Below are positions 54,049-63,125 of a DNA stretch of 64,000 bases, piece by piece. This DNA comes from Rhizobium sp. BG4 (lineage in GTDB: Bacteria > Pseudomonadota > Alphaproteobacteria > Rhizobiales > Rhizobiaceae): positions 1,612,001 to 1,676,000 of the forward strand of contig NZ_CP044125.1 in the NCBI RefSeq assembly GCF_016864575.1, given 5' to 3'. The notes under the pieces were generated by a model, which did not search any database, was not told the DNA's origin, and saw only the letters and a list, made by a program, of their open reading frames with translations. Position 1 is the stretch's first letter, and each line of letters opens with the position of its first letter. A program made the position numbers and the translations under genes.

Positions 54049-55434
54049 ATGACTGACGTCACCCCGGTGCTTTCGCGCGCCGACCAAAATCTCAATTCAA
54101 GCCTGGAAAAGCTGTTCGAACTCCTGCGGATCAAGTCGATCTCGACCGATCCGGCCTACAAGGCCGATTGCCGCAAGGCGGCCGAATGGCTGACGGCCTA
54201 TCTCAAGACGCTCGGCTTCGAGGCTTCGGTGCGCGATACGCCCGGCCACCCGATGGTGGTCGCTCACCACGCGGGCGCGACCGCGGATGCGCCGCACGTG
54301 CTGTTCTATGGTCACTATGACGTGCAGCCGGTCGATCCGATCGAACTCTGGGAAAACGACCCGTTCGAGCCGGCGATCAAGGATGCCGGAAACGGCCGCA
54401 AGATCCTGACGGGCCGTGGCACGGCTGACGACAAGGGCCAGCTGATGACCTTCGTCGAGGCTTGCCGCGCCTACAAGGAAATCAACGGCGCGCTTCCCTG
54501 CCGCGTGACGATCCTGTTCGAAGGCGAAGAAGAATCCGGTTCGCCATCGCTGAAGCCGTTCCTCGAAGCCAATGCTGCCGAACTGAAGGCCGACTACGCG
54601 CTCGTCTGCGATACCAGCATGTGGGATCACGAGACCCCGGCGATCGCCGCCGCCCTTCGCGGTCTGGTCGGCGAAGAGGTGGTTATCACGGCCGCCGACC
54701 GCGACCTGCATTCCGGCCTGTTCGGCGGTGCGGCTGCAAACCCGATCCATATCCTGACGGAAGCGCTTGCCGGCCTGCACGACCAGACGGGCCGCATCAC
54801 GCTCGAAAACTTCTACGAAGGCGTCGAGGAGACGCCTGCCAATATCAAGGCATCCTGGGAAAAGCTCGGCCAGACGGCGGAAACCTTCCTCGGCCAGGTC
54901 GGCCTCTCGGTACCGTCGGGCGAAAAGGGCCGCTCGGTTCTCGAGCTCACCTGGGCGCGGCCGACGGCAGAAGTGAACGGCATCTGGGGCGGCTATACCG
55001 GCGAAGGCTTCAAGACCGTGATCGCGGCCAAGGCCTCGGCGAAGATCTCGTTCCGTCTCGTCGGCAAGCAGGATCCGGCAGCGATCCGCGAAAGCTTCCG
55101 GGCCTATATCCGCTCGAAGATCCCGGCCGATTGCTCAGTCGAGTTTCATCCGCACGGCGCCTCGCCGGCAATCCACCTGTCCTACGATTCGCCGGTCATC
55201 ACCAAGGCGAAGAACGCGCTCTCGGACGAATGGCCGAAGCCGGCCGTCGTGATCGGCATGGGCGGATCGATCCCGATCGTCGGCGATTTCCAGAAGATGC
55301 TCGGTATGGAATCGCTCCTCGTCGGCTTCGGCCTTGCCGACGACCGCATTCATTCGCCGAACGAGAAGTACGAGCTCGCCTCCTATCACAAGGGCATCCG
55401 TTCCTGGGTGCGTATCCTTGAGGCACTCGCCTAA
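54049..55434 (+). CDS. M20-family dipeptidase/metallohydrolase
   Basis: A 461-residue zinc hydrolase of the M20/M28 clan, close to the dipeptidase (CNDP-like) group. Zinc ligands and catalytic residues appear in order: FYGHYDVQPVD, GRGTADDKGQLM, LFEGEEESGSPSL with the catalytic Glu, a VCDTSMWD segment and a C-terminal FGLADDRIHSPNEKYELASYHKG with the last His. A dimerisation lid domain lies between about residues 200 and 350. No signal peptide, so cytoplasmic. The ATG at 54049 has AAGAGGAG upstream and is chosen over an earlier in-frame start. Natural substrate unknown. Confidence 0.9.
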   Translation: MTDVTPVLSRADQNLNSSLEKLFELLRIKSISTDPAYKADCRKAAEWLTAYLKTLGFEASVRDTPGHPMVVAHHAGATADAPHVLFYGHYDVQPVDPIELWENDPFEPAIKDAGNGRKILTGRGTADDKGQLMTFVEACRAYKEINGALPCRVTILFEGEEESGSPSLKPFLEANAAELKADYALVCDTSMWDHETPAIAAALRGLVGEEVVITAADRDLHSGLFGGAAANPIHILTEALAGLHDQTGRITLENFYEGVEETPANIKASWEKLGQTAETFLGQVGLSVPSGEKGRSVLELTWARPTAEVNGIWGGYTGEGFKTVIAAKASAKISFRLVGKQDPAAIRESFRAYIRSKIPADCSVEFHPHGASPAIHLSYDSPVITKAKNALSDEWPKPAVVIGMGGSIPIVGDFQKMLGMESLLVGFGLADDRIHSPNEKYELASYHKGIRSWVRILEALA

Positions 55435-55900
55435 GACAGAAAAGGCGCGCAGCTCGAAAGAGCGCGCGCCATCCAGACAGACAAAAAGGCCGGCGAAAAC
55501 CGGCCTTTCGTCATCTGCTTCGCTTCGGTGCCAGTACATCCGTGGTCAAGGAGGAAGCAGATATTGCAGCCAGACTGATCCCGAAAGGTTAACAAACCAT
55601 TAAAGGCGTTCCGCCTGCCGGGACCGGAAACCGCCGGCGTCCTGCGCCGTTTGCCGTTTCTAGGCTGCTATTCGTTGATCCCTATATTGGTATTGATCGC
55701 CGGCGTTTCAAGAGGCAACCGACCCTTTCCCGTTCAACCTGCATTCATCGGTCAACAGCTACAAGTCTTTGAAAGACAAAGTGAATGAAGGCCGGCTGAT
55801 AAAAGCCGGCAAGCGCTCTAGCTATGTCTGAAGCTGGCAGGAAGCCAGATGCAGAAACTTCAGGCGACGGTTTTGCCGCGCCCAATTAGGGAGTTGAAAC
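55435..55900. other. Intergenic region with three hairpins
   Basis: No gene is seen in these 466 bases. Soon after the peptidase stop lies an 11-bp stem with a bulged A and a GAAA tetraloop (55444-55470), then a 9-bp stem (55485-55508, AAAGGCCGG and complement, six-base loop), likely to end transcription of the peptidase gene although the T-tract is short. A third, 7-bp GCCGGCT hairpin (55791-55810) lies in the leader of the next gene. The middle part is moderately A+T-rich and should contain that gene's promoter. Confidence 0.55.
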
Positions 55901-56734
55901 GTGAGAAACACCCTTCTCAAGATCGCGGCTGCAGGCATGCTTTTGCTCGCTCCCGCAATCGCACAGGCGGCCGAGGGCTTCGCCACGGCGAATGTCAACA
56001 TGCGCGCTGGCCCGAGCACCGGATACCCGGCCGTTGCCGTGATCCCGGCCGGCGAATCCGTCGAGATACATGGCTGCCTCGCCGATGTTCCCTGGTGCGA
56101 CGTCGAGTTCTATGGCGGGCGCGGCTGGGTCGCGGGCCGTTACGTTCAGGCGCTCTACCAGAGCCGCCGCGTCTATGTCGGCCCCGAGTATTACCGGCCG
56201 CTCGGCATCCCAACCGTCGTCTTCAGCGTCGGCAACTATTGGGACCGCTACTACCGGAATCGCGATTTCTATCGTGACCGTGACCGCTGGCGCCGTGGCC
56301 CGGATTTCTACCGTCCGCCGCCGCCACGCGATTTCGATCGCCGCCCGGACTTCGATCGCCGTCCTGATTTTGACCGGCGTCCCGATTTCGACCGGAGGCC
56401 AGATTTCGACAGGCGCCCCGACGCGCTTCGCCGTCCCGACTTCAACCGCGATCAGGATCGGCAGCGCGACTTCAATCGCGATAACGACAACCGCAGGCAG
56501 GATGCCGATCGCGATCAGAACCGCCGTCCGCCGTTCAATCAGCAGCAGGACTTTCGCCGCGACAACAATGATGGAAACCGTGACCGCGGCAATTTCGAGC
56601 GCCGGGGCAACGACGACAACGGCGGTCCCCGCGTCATCCGCCGCGGCGACGGCAACAACAACGATCAGGGGAATGATCGCCGCAGACCGCCGCGCGGCGC
56701 CTGCCAGCCGAGCGATCCGAACTGCAACAACTGA
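55901..56734 (+). CDS. SH3-domain secreted protein with DFDRRP repeats
   Basis: A 277-residue exported protein. A signal peptide (about residues 1-23, cleavage near AQAAEG) is followed by a bacterial SH3 domain (about 26-85: ATANVNMRAGPSTGYPAVAVIPAG, WCDVEFYGGRGWVAGRYVQ). The rest is an unusual low-complexity tail: Tyr/Arg/Asp-rich, with five tandem DFDRRP units (residues about 144-173), then Asn/Asp/Arg-rich sequence ending in a Cys-containing RGACQPSDPNCNN. Proteins of this shape may bind the cell wall or act in the envelope; nothing more can be said. A strong terminator follows. Confidence 0.8.
   Translation: MRNTLLKIAAAGMLLLAPAIAQAAEGFATANVNMRAGPSTGYPAVAVIPAGESVEIHGCLADVPWCDVEFYGGRGWVAGRYVQALYQSRRVYVGPEYYRPLGIPTVVFSVGNYWDRYYRNRDFYRDRDRWRRGPDFYRPPPPRDFDRRPDFDRRPDFDRRPDFDRRPDFDRRPDALRRPDFNRDQDRQRDFNRDNDNRRQDADRDQNRRPPFNQQQDFRRDNNDGNRDRGNFERRGNDDNGGPRVIRRGDGNNNDQGNDRRRPPRGACQPSDPNCNN
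56330..56419 (+). repeat. Five 18-base tandem repeats encoding DFDRRP
   Basis: Five in-frame units of 18 bases starting GATTTCGATCGCCGCCCG. The amino acids are identical apart from none changed, while third bases differ between units, so the peptide repeat seems to be under selection at protein level. Confidence 0.85.
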
Positions 56735-56739
56735 ACCGG

Positions 56740-56770
56740 AGGGCGGCAGAAATGCCGCCCTTCTTTTTTC
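56740..56770 (+). terminator. Intrinsic terminator after the SH3 gene
   Basis: A 9-bp stem (arms 56740-56748 and 56753-56761) with a GAAA loop followed by TTCTTTTTT. It lies six bases after the stop. Confidence 0.9.
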
Positions 56771-56925
56771 CTTGATGGCGAAGACGAAAAAAGCCCGGCG
56801 CTCCGAAGGAGACACCGGGCCTGATTTCGATCGGCGCGTGTTGAGGGGAGACGGCCGATCATGAGCGGAACGTGAGGGGCTGTCCCGCTGCAGAAGAAAC
56901 AGCCGGGACGCCTAAAGGTTCCAAA

Positions 56926-57105
56926 TTACCAGATAACGACGCTCTTATGCGTCGACACGAGATCGCGCATGGCGGCGAACGGGCCGTGAAGCATCTTCAA
57001 ACGGCTCTCTTCCATCTTGGTAAGGCGGTACTGTCGAGCGAATTCGGTGACGCTCCAGATTTCCCGCAGACGGGTTTCTTCGATTCTATTGAGATCTATG
57101 CTCAT
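56926..57105 (-). CDS. Small 59-residue protein, unknown function
   Basis: A 59-residue open frame with normal start and stop in an otherwise gene-free stretch. It reads MSIDLNRIEETRLREIW at the start and ends STHKSVVIW. The composition (balanced charged residues, VTEFARQYRLTKMEESRLK) looks like a folded, helix-rich cytoplasmic protein, and codon use is similar to the neighbours. No strong ribosome site is seen before the ATG, which weakens the call. I do not recognise the family. It runs opposite to the flanking genes. A short inverted repeat (56882-56909) beyond its stop may be a weak terminator. Confidence 0.6.
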   Translation of the reverse strand: MSIDLNRIEETRLREIWSVTEFARQYRLTKMEESRLKMLHGPFAAMRDLVSTHKSVVIW

Positions 57106-57347
57106 AACAAAAATGCCTATGCATTACGCTTATTGCTTTTTTCTTGGGCGCAACATGGCGGCATATATGTCAGTTTTGTGACATGCGCAACGAATGGCAG
57201 CCATGCATAAAAGCAGGGGCTGCCGGCGCGTCAAATCGCCTTCGCCAATAATGTTAACGCCCCTTAAATCGCCGTAATTACAATTCAATCGGGTAGCTCC
57301 GCGACGGCGAATTTGGCGCGGGCGGCAGAGGGTGCGACCGGTCCGGA

Positions 57348-59675
57348 ATGGCAGGCAGAAGCAGATCACGCGACAGAATTGAACCGTCCTTCAGCGGCCG
57401 CGAGCGCCGTGAAGACGACGAGGACGATTTCGCGCTCGATGACGAAGATCGCATCGACGGCCGCCGTGGCGCGAGACGCGCCTCCCCGCCACCGAAATCC
57501 TCATCCCGAAGCCGCGCCCCGGAGCGCAAGCGCCGCGACCGGCGCGAGCCGCCTGAACGCGAGGGCGGCGGCCTCTTCGCTCTGCTGCGCCGAATGATCT
57601 ACTGGTGCATCGTGCTCGGCATCTGGGCGGGCATCGGCCTTGCCGGCGTGGTCTTCTACTATGGCTCGCGCATGCCGAGCGCCAGCACCTGGTCGATCCC
57701 GGAACGGCCACCGAACGTCAAGATCACTTCCGTCGACGGCAGCGTCATTGCCAATCGCGGCGCCACCGGCGGCGAAGCGCTGCCGCTCGAGCAGATGTCG
57801 CCCTACATTCCGCAGGCGATCGTGGCGATCGAGGACCGCCGCTTCTATTCGCATTTCGGCGTCGATCCGATGGGCCTTGCCCGCGCCTTCGTCAACAACC
57901 TGACCGGTCAGCCGATCCAAGGCGGCTCGACGCTGACGCAGCAGCTTGCCAAGAACCTCTTCCTGTCGCCGGACAGAACACTGGAACGCAAGGTGCAGGA
58001 AGTCCTGCTCTCCTTCTGGCTGGAGCAGAAATACAGCAAGGATCAGATCCTTGCGATGTATCTGAACCGCGTCTATTTCGGTTCGAACGCCTATGGCGTC
58101 GAGGCCGCAGCCCGCCGCTACTTCAACAAATCGGCCCGTGACGTGAACCTTGGCGAGGCAGCGCTGCTTGCCGGTCTGGTCAAGGCGCCGACGCGGCTCT
58201 CCCCGGCCCGCGACCCGGAAGCTGCCAATGCCCGCGCCCAGGTAGTGCTGCAGGCGATGCGCGATCAGGGCTATATCACCGACGACGAAGTCAAGACCGC
58301 GATGACGCAGACCCCGGCCAAGGCCAAGAGCTACTGGTCGGGCGCCGGGCAATATGTCGCCGACATGGTGATGGACGAGCTGCCGGGACTGATCGGCGGC
58401 GACGTCAAGGAAGACGTGATCGTCGATACCACGATCGACAAGGGCCTAGAAAAGAAGGCCGATCAGGCGCTGAACGACATACTCTCCAAGGAGGGCGTGA
58501 AGTTGGCGGCGTCGCAGGCTGCCCTCGTTTCGATCGACGGCACCGGTGCGATCCGGGCGCTTGTCGGCGGCAAGGACTATGCGGAAAGCCAGTTCAACCG
58601 CGCGGTCAAGGCCAAGCGCCAGCCGGGCTCGTCCTTCAAGCCGTTCGTCTATGCGGCGGCACTCGAGAAGGGCCTGACGCCTGCTTCCGTCTTCAACGAC
58701 GCACCGATCCGTATCGGCAACTGGACGCCGGAGAATTACGAGAAGAAATACAATGGCGAGGTAACGCTCGCGACGGCGCTGGCGAAATCGCTGAACACGG
58801 TCGCGGCCCAGCTCGTCATGTATGACGGCCCGGATCAGGTGATCAAGCTCGCCCACCGGCTCGGCATCGAGAGCGAGCTGCAGCCGAATGCCTCGATCGC
58901 GCTCGGCACCTCGGAAGTATCGCTGGAAGAGCTGACAGCCTCCTACGCCGCCTTCATGAATGGCGGCTACAAGGCGACGCCGCATGTCATCCGCCGCGTG
59001 ACGACCGCCGAGGGCAAGGTGCTCTACGAGAACACCTACGACAATCCGCCGCGGGTGCTTTCCGAGACCATCGCCGCCAACATGAACGCGATGATGATGG
59101 GCACGATCGAATTCGGCACAGGGCGCAGCGCCAGGATTCCCGGCTGGCAGGCAGCCGGCAAGACCGGCACGACGCAGAATTCGCGCGATGCGCTGTTCGT
59201 CGGCTTTACCAGCAACCTGACGACGGGTGTGTGGTTCGGCAATGACGACGGCACGCCGATGAAGAAGGTGACAGGCGGCGGGCTGCCGGCCAAGGCCTGG
59301 CAGGAATTCATGATCGCCGCCCATAAGGGGCTGTCGCCCGCGCCGCTCTTCGGCAACGGCCAGTTCGTCACCGATCCCAATACGATCGGCAACCAACCGA
59401 TGGCCCAGAACGGCGAACCGCAGCCGATGCAGGAACAGCCCTCGACGATCGGCGGCATCATTTCCGGCGTCTTCGGTGGTGGCTCCGCAGAGCAATATCC
59501 GCCGGCACCCGTGCAGCAACAGCAGACTGCCGGTGGCCCGATGCCGCCCGGCGATATCGGCCCGGACGACGGCTATGACGGCGATGTTCCGCCCGGCGAT
59601 GTCGGCCAGGGCCAGCCGGTCCATCAGGGCCAGCCGAAGCGCACGACGCTGCTTGATCTGATCATGGGACAGTAG
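57348..59675 (+). CDS. Class A penicillin-binding protein (PBP1A family)
   Basis: A 775-residue bifunctional peptidoglycan synthase. A hydrophilic, Arg/Asp-rich cytoplasmic N-terminus of about 80 residues precedes one membrane span (about 83-107, MIYWCIVLGIWAGIGLAGVVFYYG). The glycosyltransferase domain (GT51) has the EDRRFYSHFGVD and GGSTLTQQLAKNL motifs; the transpeptidase has SxxK in PGSSFKPF, SLN in KSLNTVAAQ and KTGTT. The C-terminus is Pro/Gln/Gly-rich. It has no close operon partner. The 242-base region before it contains one 7-bp hairpin (57195-57223). Confidence 0.94.
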   Translation: MAGRSRSRDRIEPSFSGRERREDDEDDFALDDEDRIDGRRGARRASPPPKSSSRSRAPERKRRDRREPPEREGGGLFALLRRMIYWCIVLGIWAGIGLAGVVFYYGSRMPSASTWSIPERPPNVKITSVDGSVIANRGATGGEALPLEQMSPYIPQAIVAIEDRRFYSHFGVDPMGLARAFVNNLTGQPIQGGSTLTQQLAKNLFLSPDRTLERKVQEVLLSFWLEQKYSKDQILAMYLNRVYFGSNAYGVEAAARRYFNKSARDVNLGEAALLAGLVKAPTRLSPARDPEAANARAQVVLQAMRDQGYITDDEVKTAMTQTPAKAKSYWSGAGQYVADMVMDELPGLIGGDVKEDVIVDTTIDKGLEKKADQALNDILSKEGVKLAASQAALVSIDGTGAIRALVGGKDYAESQFNRAVKAKRQPGSSFKPFVYAAALEKGLTPASVFNDAPIRIGNWTPENYEKKYNGEVTLATALAKSLNTVAAQLVMYDGPDQVIKLAHRLGIESELQPNASIALGTSEVSLEELTASYAAFMNGGYKATPHVIRRVTTAEGKVLYENTYDNPPRVLSETIAANMNAMMMGTIEFGTGRSARIPGWQAAGKTGTTQNSRDALFVGFTSNLTTGVWFGNDDGTPMKKVTGGGLPAKAWQEFMIAAHKGLSPAPLFGNGQFVTDPNTIGNQPMAQNGEPQPMQEQPSTIGGIISGVFGGGSAEQYPPAPVQQQQTAGGPMPPGDIGPDDGYDGDVPPGDVGQGQPVHQGQPKRTTLLDLIMGQ

Positions 59676-59800
59676 AGCCAGAAAAGGACGATCTGCAACG
59701 CGCAGTTACGCTGCCTTGCGCCTGAAAACCTTTGTTTTCCGGCTACTGTAAAAATTGAAGGCAACACGCTCGTTTTGCTGGATTTCGGGCTATTTCTCGC

Positions 59801-59832
59801 CTTGCAGTCCAGAAAACCGCTCCTTATATACG
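59801..59832 (+). promoter_or_regulatory. Sigma-32 heat-shock promoter of dnaK
   Basis: CTTG (59801-59804), 18 bases, then CTTATATACG (59823-59832). This is a full match to the alphaproteobacterial heat-shock form CTTG-N17/18-CYTATNTNNG. The start site would be near 59838, giving a leader of about 105 bases before dnaK. Confidence 0.9.
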
Positions 59833-59944
59833 CCGCATCACCGCAATCACGATTGCGTTAGTTCGAAGACCCCCATCCCGTAAGGGGCTGTCAGGGAAAT
59901 GCCTTACCAAGGGTTCCGACAGCTTGCTTCAAGGAGTAAATGAC

Positions 59945-61855
59945 ATGGCAAAAGTAATTGGTATCGACCTCGGAACGACAAATTCCTGCGTCGCTGTCAT
60001 GGACGGCAAGGACGCAAAGGTCATTGAAAATGCGGAAGGCGCGCGTACGACCCCTTCCATGGTGGCATTCTCCGATGACGGCGAACGCCTCGTTGGCCAG
60101 CCGGCAAAGCGCCAGGCGGTCACCAACCCCACCAACACGCTCTTCGCAGTAAAGCGCCTCATCGGCCGCCGCTACGACGATCCGACCGTTGAGAAGGACA
60201 AGAGCCTCGTTCCTTTCAAGATCGCCAAGGGCGATAACGGCGACGCGTGGGTCGAAGCTCAGAACAAGGGCTACTCGCCCGCTCAGATCTCCGCGATGAT
60301 CCTTCAGAAGATGAAGGAAACCGCTGAATCCTACCTCGGTGAAAAGGTCGAGAAGGCCGTCATCACCGTTCCGGCCTACTTCAACGACGCGCAGCGCCAG
60401 GCAACCAAGGATGCCGGCCGTATCGCTGGTCTCGAAGTGCTCCGCATCATCAACGAGCCGACGGCTGCCGCACTCGCTTACGGCCTCGACAAGAAGGACG
60501 GCAAGACGATCGCCGTTTACGACCTTGGCGGCGGCACGTTCGATATCTCCGTTCTGGAAATCGGCGACGGCGTCTTCGAAGTGAAGTCGACGAACGGCGA
60601 TACCTTCCTCGGCGGTGAAGACTTCGACATGCGCCTCGTCGAATATCTCGTTACCGAGTTCAAGAAGGACCAGGGCATCGACCTGAAGAACGACAAGCTC
60701 GCCCTGCAGCGCCTCAAGGAAGCTGCCGAAAAGGCGAAGATCGAACTGTCGTCCTCGCAGCAGACCGAAATCAACCTGCCGTTCATCACGGCTGACGCTT
60801 CCGGTCCGAAGCACCTGACGCTGAAGCTGACGCGCGCCAAGCTGGAAAGCCTGGTCGACGATCTCGTCCAGCGCACCGTCGCTCCGTGCAAGGCAGCCCT
60901 CAAGGATGCCGGCGTTACCGCGGCCGAAATCGACGAAGTCGTTCTGGTCGGCGGCATGAGCCGCATGCCGAAGGTGCAGGAAGTCGTCAAGCAGCTGTTC
61001 GGCAAGGAGCCGCACAAGGGCGTCAACCCGGATGAGGTCGTCGCACTCGGCGCCGCCATCCAGGCCGGCGTTCTCCAGGGCGACGTCAAGGACGTTCTGC
61101 TTCTCGACGTAACCCCGCTGTCTCTCGGCATCGAGACCCTCGGTGGCGTCTTTACCCGTCTGATCGAGCGCAACACCACGATCCCGACGAAGAAGAGCCA
61201 GACCTTCTCGACCGCCGACGACAACCAGCAGGCCGTCACCATCCGTGTTTCGCAGGGCGAGCGCGAAATGGCACAGGACAACAAACTGCTCGGCCAGTTC
61301 GACCTCGTTGGCCTGCCGCCGGCACCGCGTGGCGTTCCACAGATCGAAGTCACCTTCGACATCGACGCGAACGGCATCGTGCAGGTTTCGGCCAAGGACA
61401 AGGGTACCGGCAAGGAACAGCAGATCCGTATCCAGGCTTCCGGTGGCCTGTCTGACGCCGACATCGAGAAGATGGTCAAGGACGCTGAAGCCAATGCTGA
61501 AGCCGACAAGAAGCGCCGCGAAGCCGTAGAAGCCAAGAACCAGGCCGAAAGCCTTGTTCACTCGACGGAAAAGTCGCTCAAGGATTACGGTGACAAGGTT
61601 TCCGAAGCCGACCGCACCGCGATCTCCGACGCGATCGCTGCCCTGAAGTCCTCGATCGAGGCTACCGAGCCCGACGCCGAAGACATCAAGGCAAAGACCC
61701 AGACGCTCATGGAAGTGTCCATGAAGCTCGGTCAGGCTATCTACGAAGCGCAGCAGGCCGAAGCCGGCACGGCTGACGCGTCTGCAGGCGATGACAATGT
61801 CGTCGATGCCGACTACGAAGAAGTCAAAGACGACGACCGCAAAAAGTCCGCGTAA
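59945..61855 (+). CDS. dnaK: Chaperone DnaK
   Basis: A 636-residue Hsp70. The ATPase domain begins [16 protein letters not shown], with the phosphate-2 motif [16 protein letters not shown] and the adenosine motif [17 protein letters not shown]. The substrate-binding domain has [17 protein letters not shown] and the linker before it. It ends in an acidic C-terminus ([19 protein letters not shown]), which includes the usual DnaK terminal EEV-D-like motif. The ATG at 59945 has AAGGAG eight bases upstream. It works with DnaJ, encoded next, under heat-shock control. Confidence 0.98.
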   Translation: MAKVIGIDLGTTNSCVAVMDGKDAKVIENAEGARTTPSMVAFSDDGERLVGQPAKRQAVTNPTNTLFAVKRLIGRRYDDPTVEKDKSLVPFKIAKGDNGDAWVEAQNKGYSPAQISAMILQKMKETAESYLGEKVEKAVITVPAYFNDAQRQATKDAGRIAGLEVLRIINEPTAAALAYGLDKKDGKTIAVYDLGGGTFDISVLEIGDGVFEVKSTNGDTFLGGEDFDMRLVEYLVTEFKKDQGIDLKNDKLALQRLKEAAEKAKIELSSSQQTEINLPFITADASGPKHLTLKLTRAKLESLVDDLVQRTVAPCKAALKDAGVTAAEIDEVVLVGGMSRMPKVQEVVKQLFGKEPHKGVNPDEVVALGAAIQAGVLQGDVKDVLLLDVTPLSLGIETLGGVFTRLIERNTTIPTKKSQTFSTADDNQQAVTIRVSQGEREMAQDNKLLGQFDLVGLPPAPRGVPQIEVTFDIDANGIVQVSAKDKGTGKEQQIRIQASGGLSDADIEKMVKDAEANAEADKKRREAVEAKNQAESLVHSTEKSLKDYGDKVSEADRTAISDAIAALKSSIEATEPDAEDIKAKTQTLMEVSMKLGQAIYEAQQAEAGTADASAGDDNVVDADYEEVKDDDRKKSA

Positions 61856-61888
61856 TCCGCGGCAAAGCGGTTATGCTCACCAGTGTGA

Positions 61889-61912
61889 TCCGGCTGCCTA
61901 ACGGCAGCCGGA
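61889..61912 (+). terminator. Hairpin between dnaK and dnaJ
   Basis: A 10-bp stem (arms 61889-61898 and 61903-61912, TCCGGCTGCC and complement) with a four-base loop in the 78-base spacer. The following ATCCATTTTC is only mildly T-rich, so partial termination or mRNA stabilisation is likely, giving more DnaK than DnaJ. Confidence 0.65.
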
Positions 61913-61933
61913 AATCCATTTTCGGGGTTTAAA

Positions 61934-63067
61934 TTGGCAAAAGCGGACTTTTACGAAACTCTGGGCGTCGCCAAAACGGCGGATGAGAAAGAGCTGAAAA
62001 GCGCCTTCCGCAAATTGGCAATGAAGTATCATCCGGACAAAAACCCGGACGATAAGAGCGCCGAAGTCAAGTTCAAGGAAATCAACGAAGCCTACGAGAC
62101 GCTCAAGGACCCGCAGAAACGCGCGGCCTATGATCGCTATGGTCATGCAGCCTTCGAACATGGCGGTATGGGACCGGGTGGCGGCGGCGGCTTTGCCGGC
62201 GGTGGCGGCTTCTCCGACATCTTCGAAGACATTTTCGGCGAGATGATGGGTGGCGGCCGCGGACGGCAGCGCTCTTCGGGCGGTCGCGAACGCGGCGCCG
62301 ATCTTCGCTACAACATGGAAATCTCGCTGGAAGAATCCTTCTCCGGCAAAACGGCGCAGATCCGGGTTCCGACCTCGATCACCTGCGACGTCTGTTCCGG
62401 TTCGGGGGCCAAGCCAGGCACGCAGCCGAAGACCTGCGGCACCTGCCAGGGTTCCGGCCGCGTGCGTGCTGCACAGGGCTTCTTCTCGATCGAGCGGACC
62501 TGCCCGACCTGCCACGGCCGCGGCACGATCATTCCCGACCCGTGCACCAAGTGCCATGGCCAGGGCCGTGTGACGGAAGAGCGCTCGCTCTCGGTCAACA
62601 TCCCGGCTGGTATCGAAGACGGCACCCGTATTCGTCTGCAGGGCGAAGGCGAGGCAGGAACGCGCGGTGGCCCGGCGGGCGACCTCTATATCTTCCTGTC
62701 GGTCAAGCCGCATGAGTTCTATCAGCGCGACGGAGCGGACCTCTATTGCGCCGTGCCGATCTCGATGACGACGGCCGCGCTCGGTGGCACCTTCGACGTG
62801 GCGACGCTCGACGGGACGAAATCGCGGGTCACCGTTCCCGAGGGAACGCAGGCCGGCAAGCAGTTCCGCCTCAAGGGCAAGGGCATGCCTGTGCTGCGCT
62901 CCAGCCAGACGGGTGACCTCTACATCCAGATCCAGATCGAGACGCCTCAGAAGCTCTCCAAGCGTCAGCGCGAGCTGCTGCAGGAATTCGAGCAGCTCTC
63001 CTCCAAGGAGAACAATCCGGAGTCGACGGGCTTTTTTGCCCGGATGAAGGAATTCTTCGAGGGCTGA
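61934..63067 (+). CDS. dnaJ: Chaperone DnaJ
   Basis: A 377-residue type I J-protein. The J domain has the invariant HPD in [11 protein letters not shown], a Gly/Phe-rich linker follows (about residues 76-115), then four zinc-binding CxxCxGxG repeats ([32 protein letters not shown]) and the C-terminal substrate-binding domain. The start is TTG at 61934 with CGGGGT upstream; no ATG lies near. A TTG start and the hairpin before the gene both suggest lower synthesis than DnaK. Confidence 0.97.
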   Translation: MAKADFYETLGVAKTADEKELKSAFRKLAMKYHPDKNPDDKSAEVKFKEINEAYETLKDPQKRAAYDRYGHAAFEHGGMGPGGGGGFAGGGGFSDIFEDIFGEMMGGGRGRQRSSGGRERGADLRYNMEISLEESFSGKTAQIRVPTSITCDVCSGSGAKPGTQPKTCGTCQGSGRVRAAQGFFSIERTCPTCHGRGTIIPDPCTKCHGQGRVTEERSLSVNIPAGIEDGTRIRLQGEGEAGTRGGPAGDLYIFLSVKPHEFYQRDGADLYCAVPISMTTAALGGTFDVATLDGTKSRVTVPEGTQAGKQFRLKGKGMPVLRSSQTGDLYIQIQIETPQKLSKRQRELLQEFEQLSSKENNPESTGFFARMKEFFEG

Positions 63068-63089
63068 GCCAGCGCTCATCAGACAATCG

Positions 63090-63117
63090 AAAGCCGGTGG
63101 TGCTCCCACCGGCTTTT
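63090..63117 (+). terminator. Intrinsic terminator after dnaJ
   Basis: An 11-bp stem (arms 63090-63100 and 63106-63116, AAAGCCGGTGG and complement) with a five-base loop ends in TTTT. It lies 22 bases after the dnaJ stop and nine bases before the end of the convergent AraC gene, so may serve both. Confidence 0.85.
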
Positions 63118-63125
63118 CTATTGCC

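Noticed and set aside
56793..56821. GCCCGG/CCGGGC inverted repeat after the SH3 gene
   Set aside because: The pairing is interrupted and no T-tract follows; the terminator just before it already explains transcript ending.
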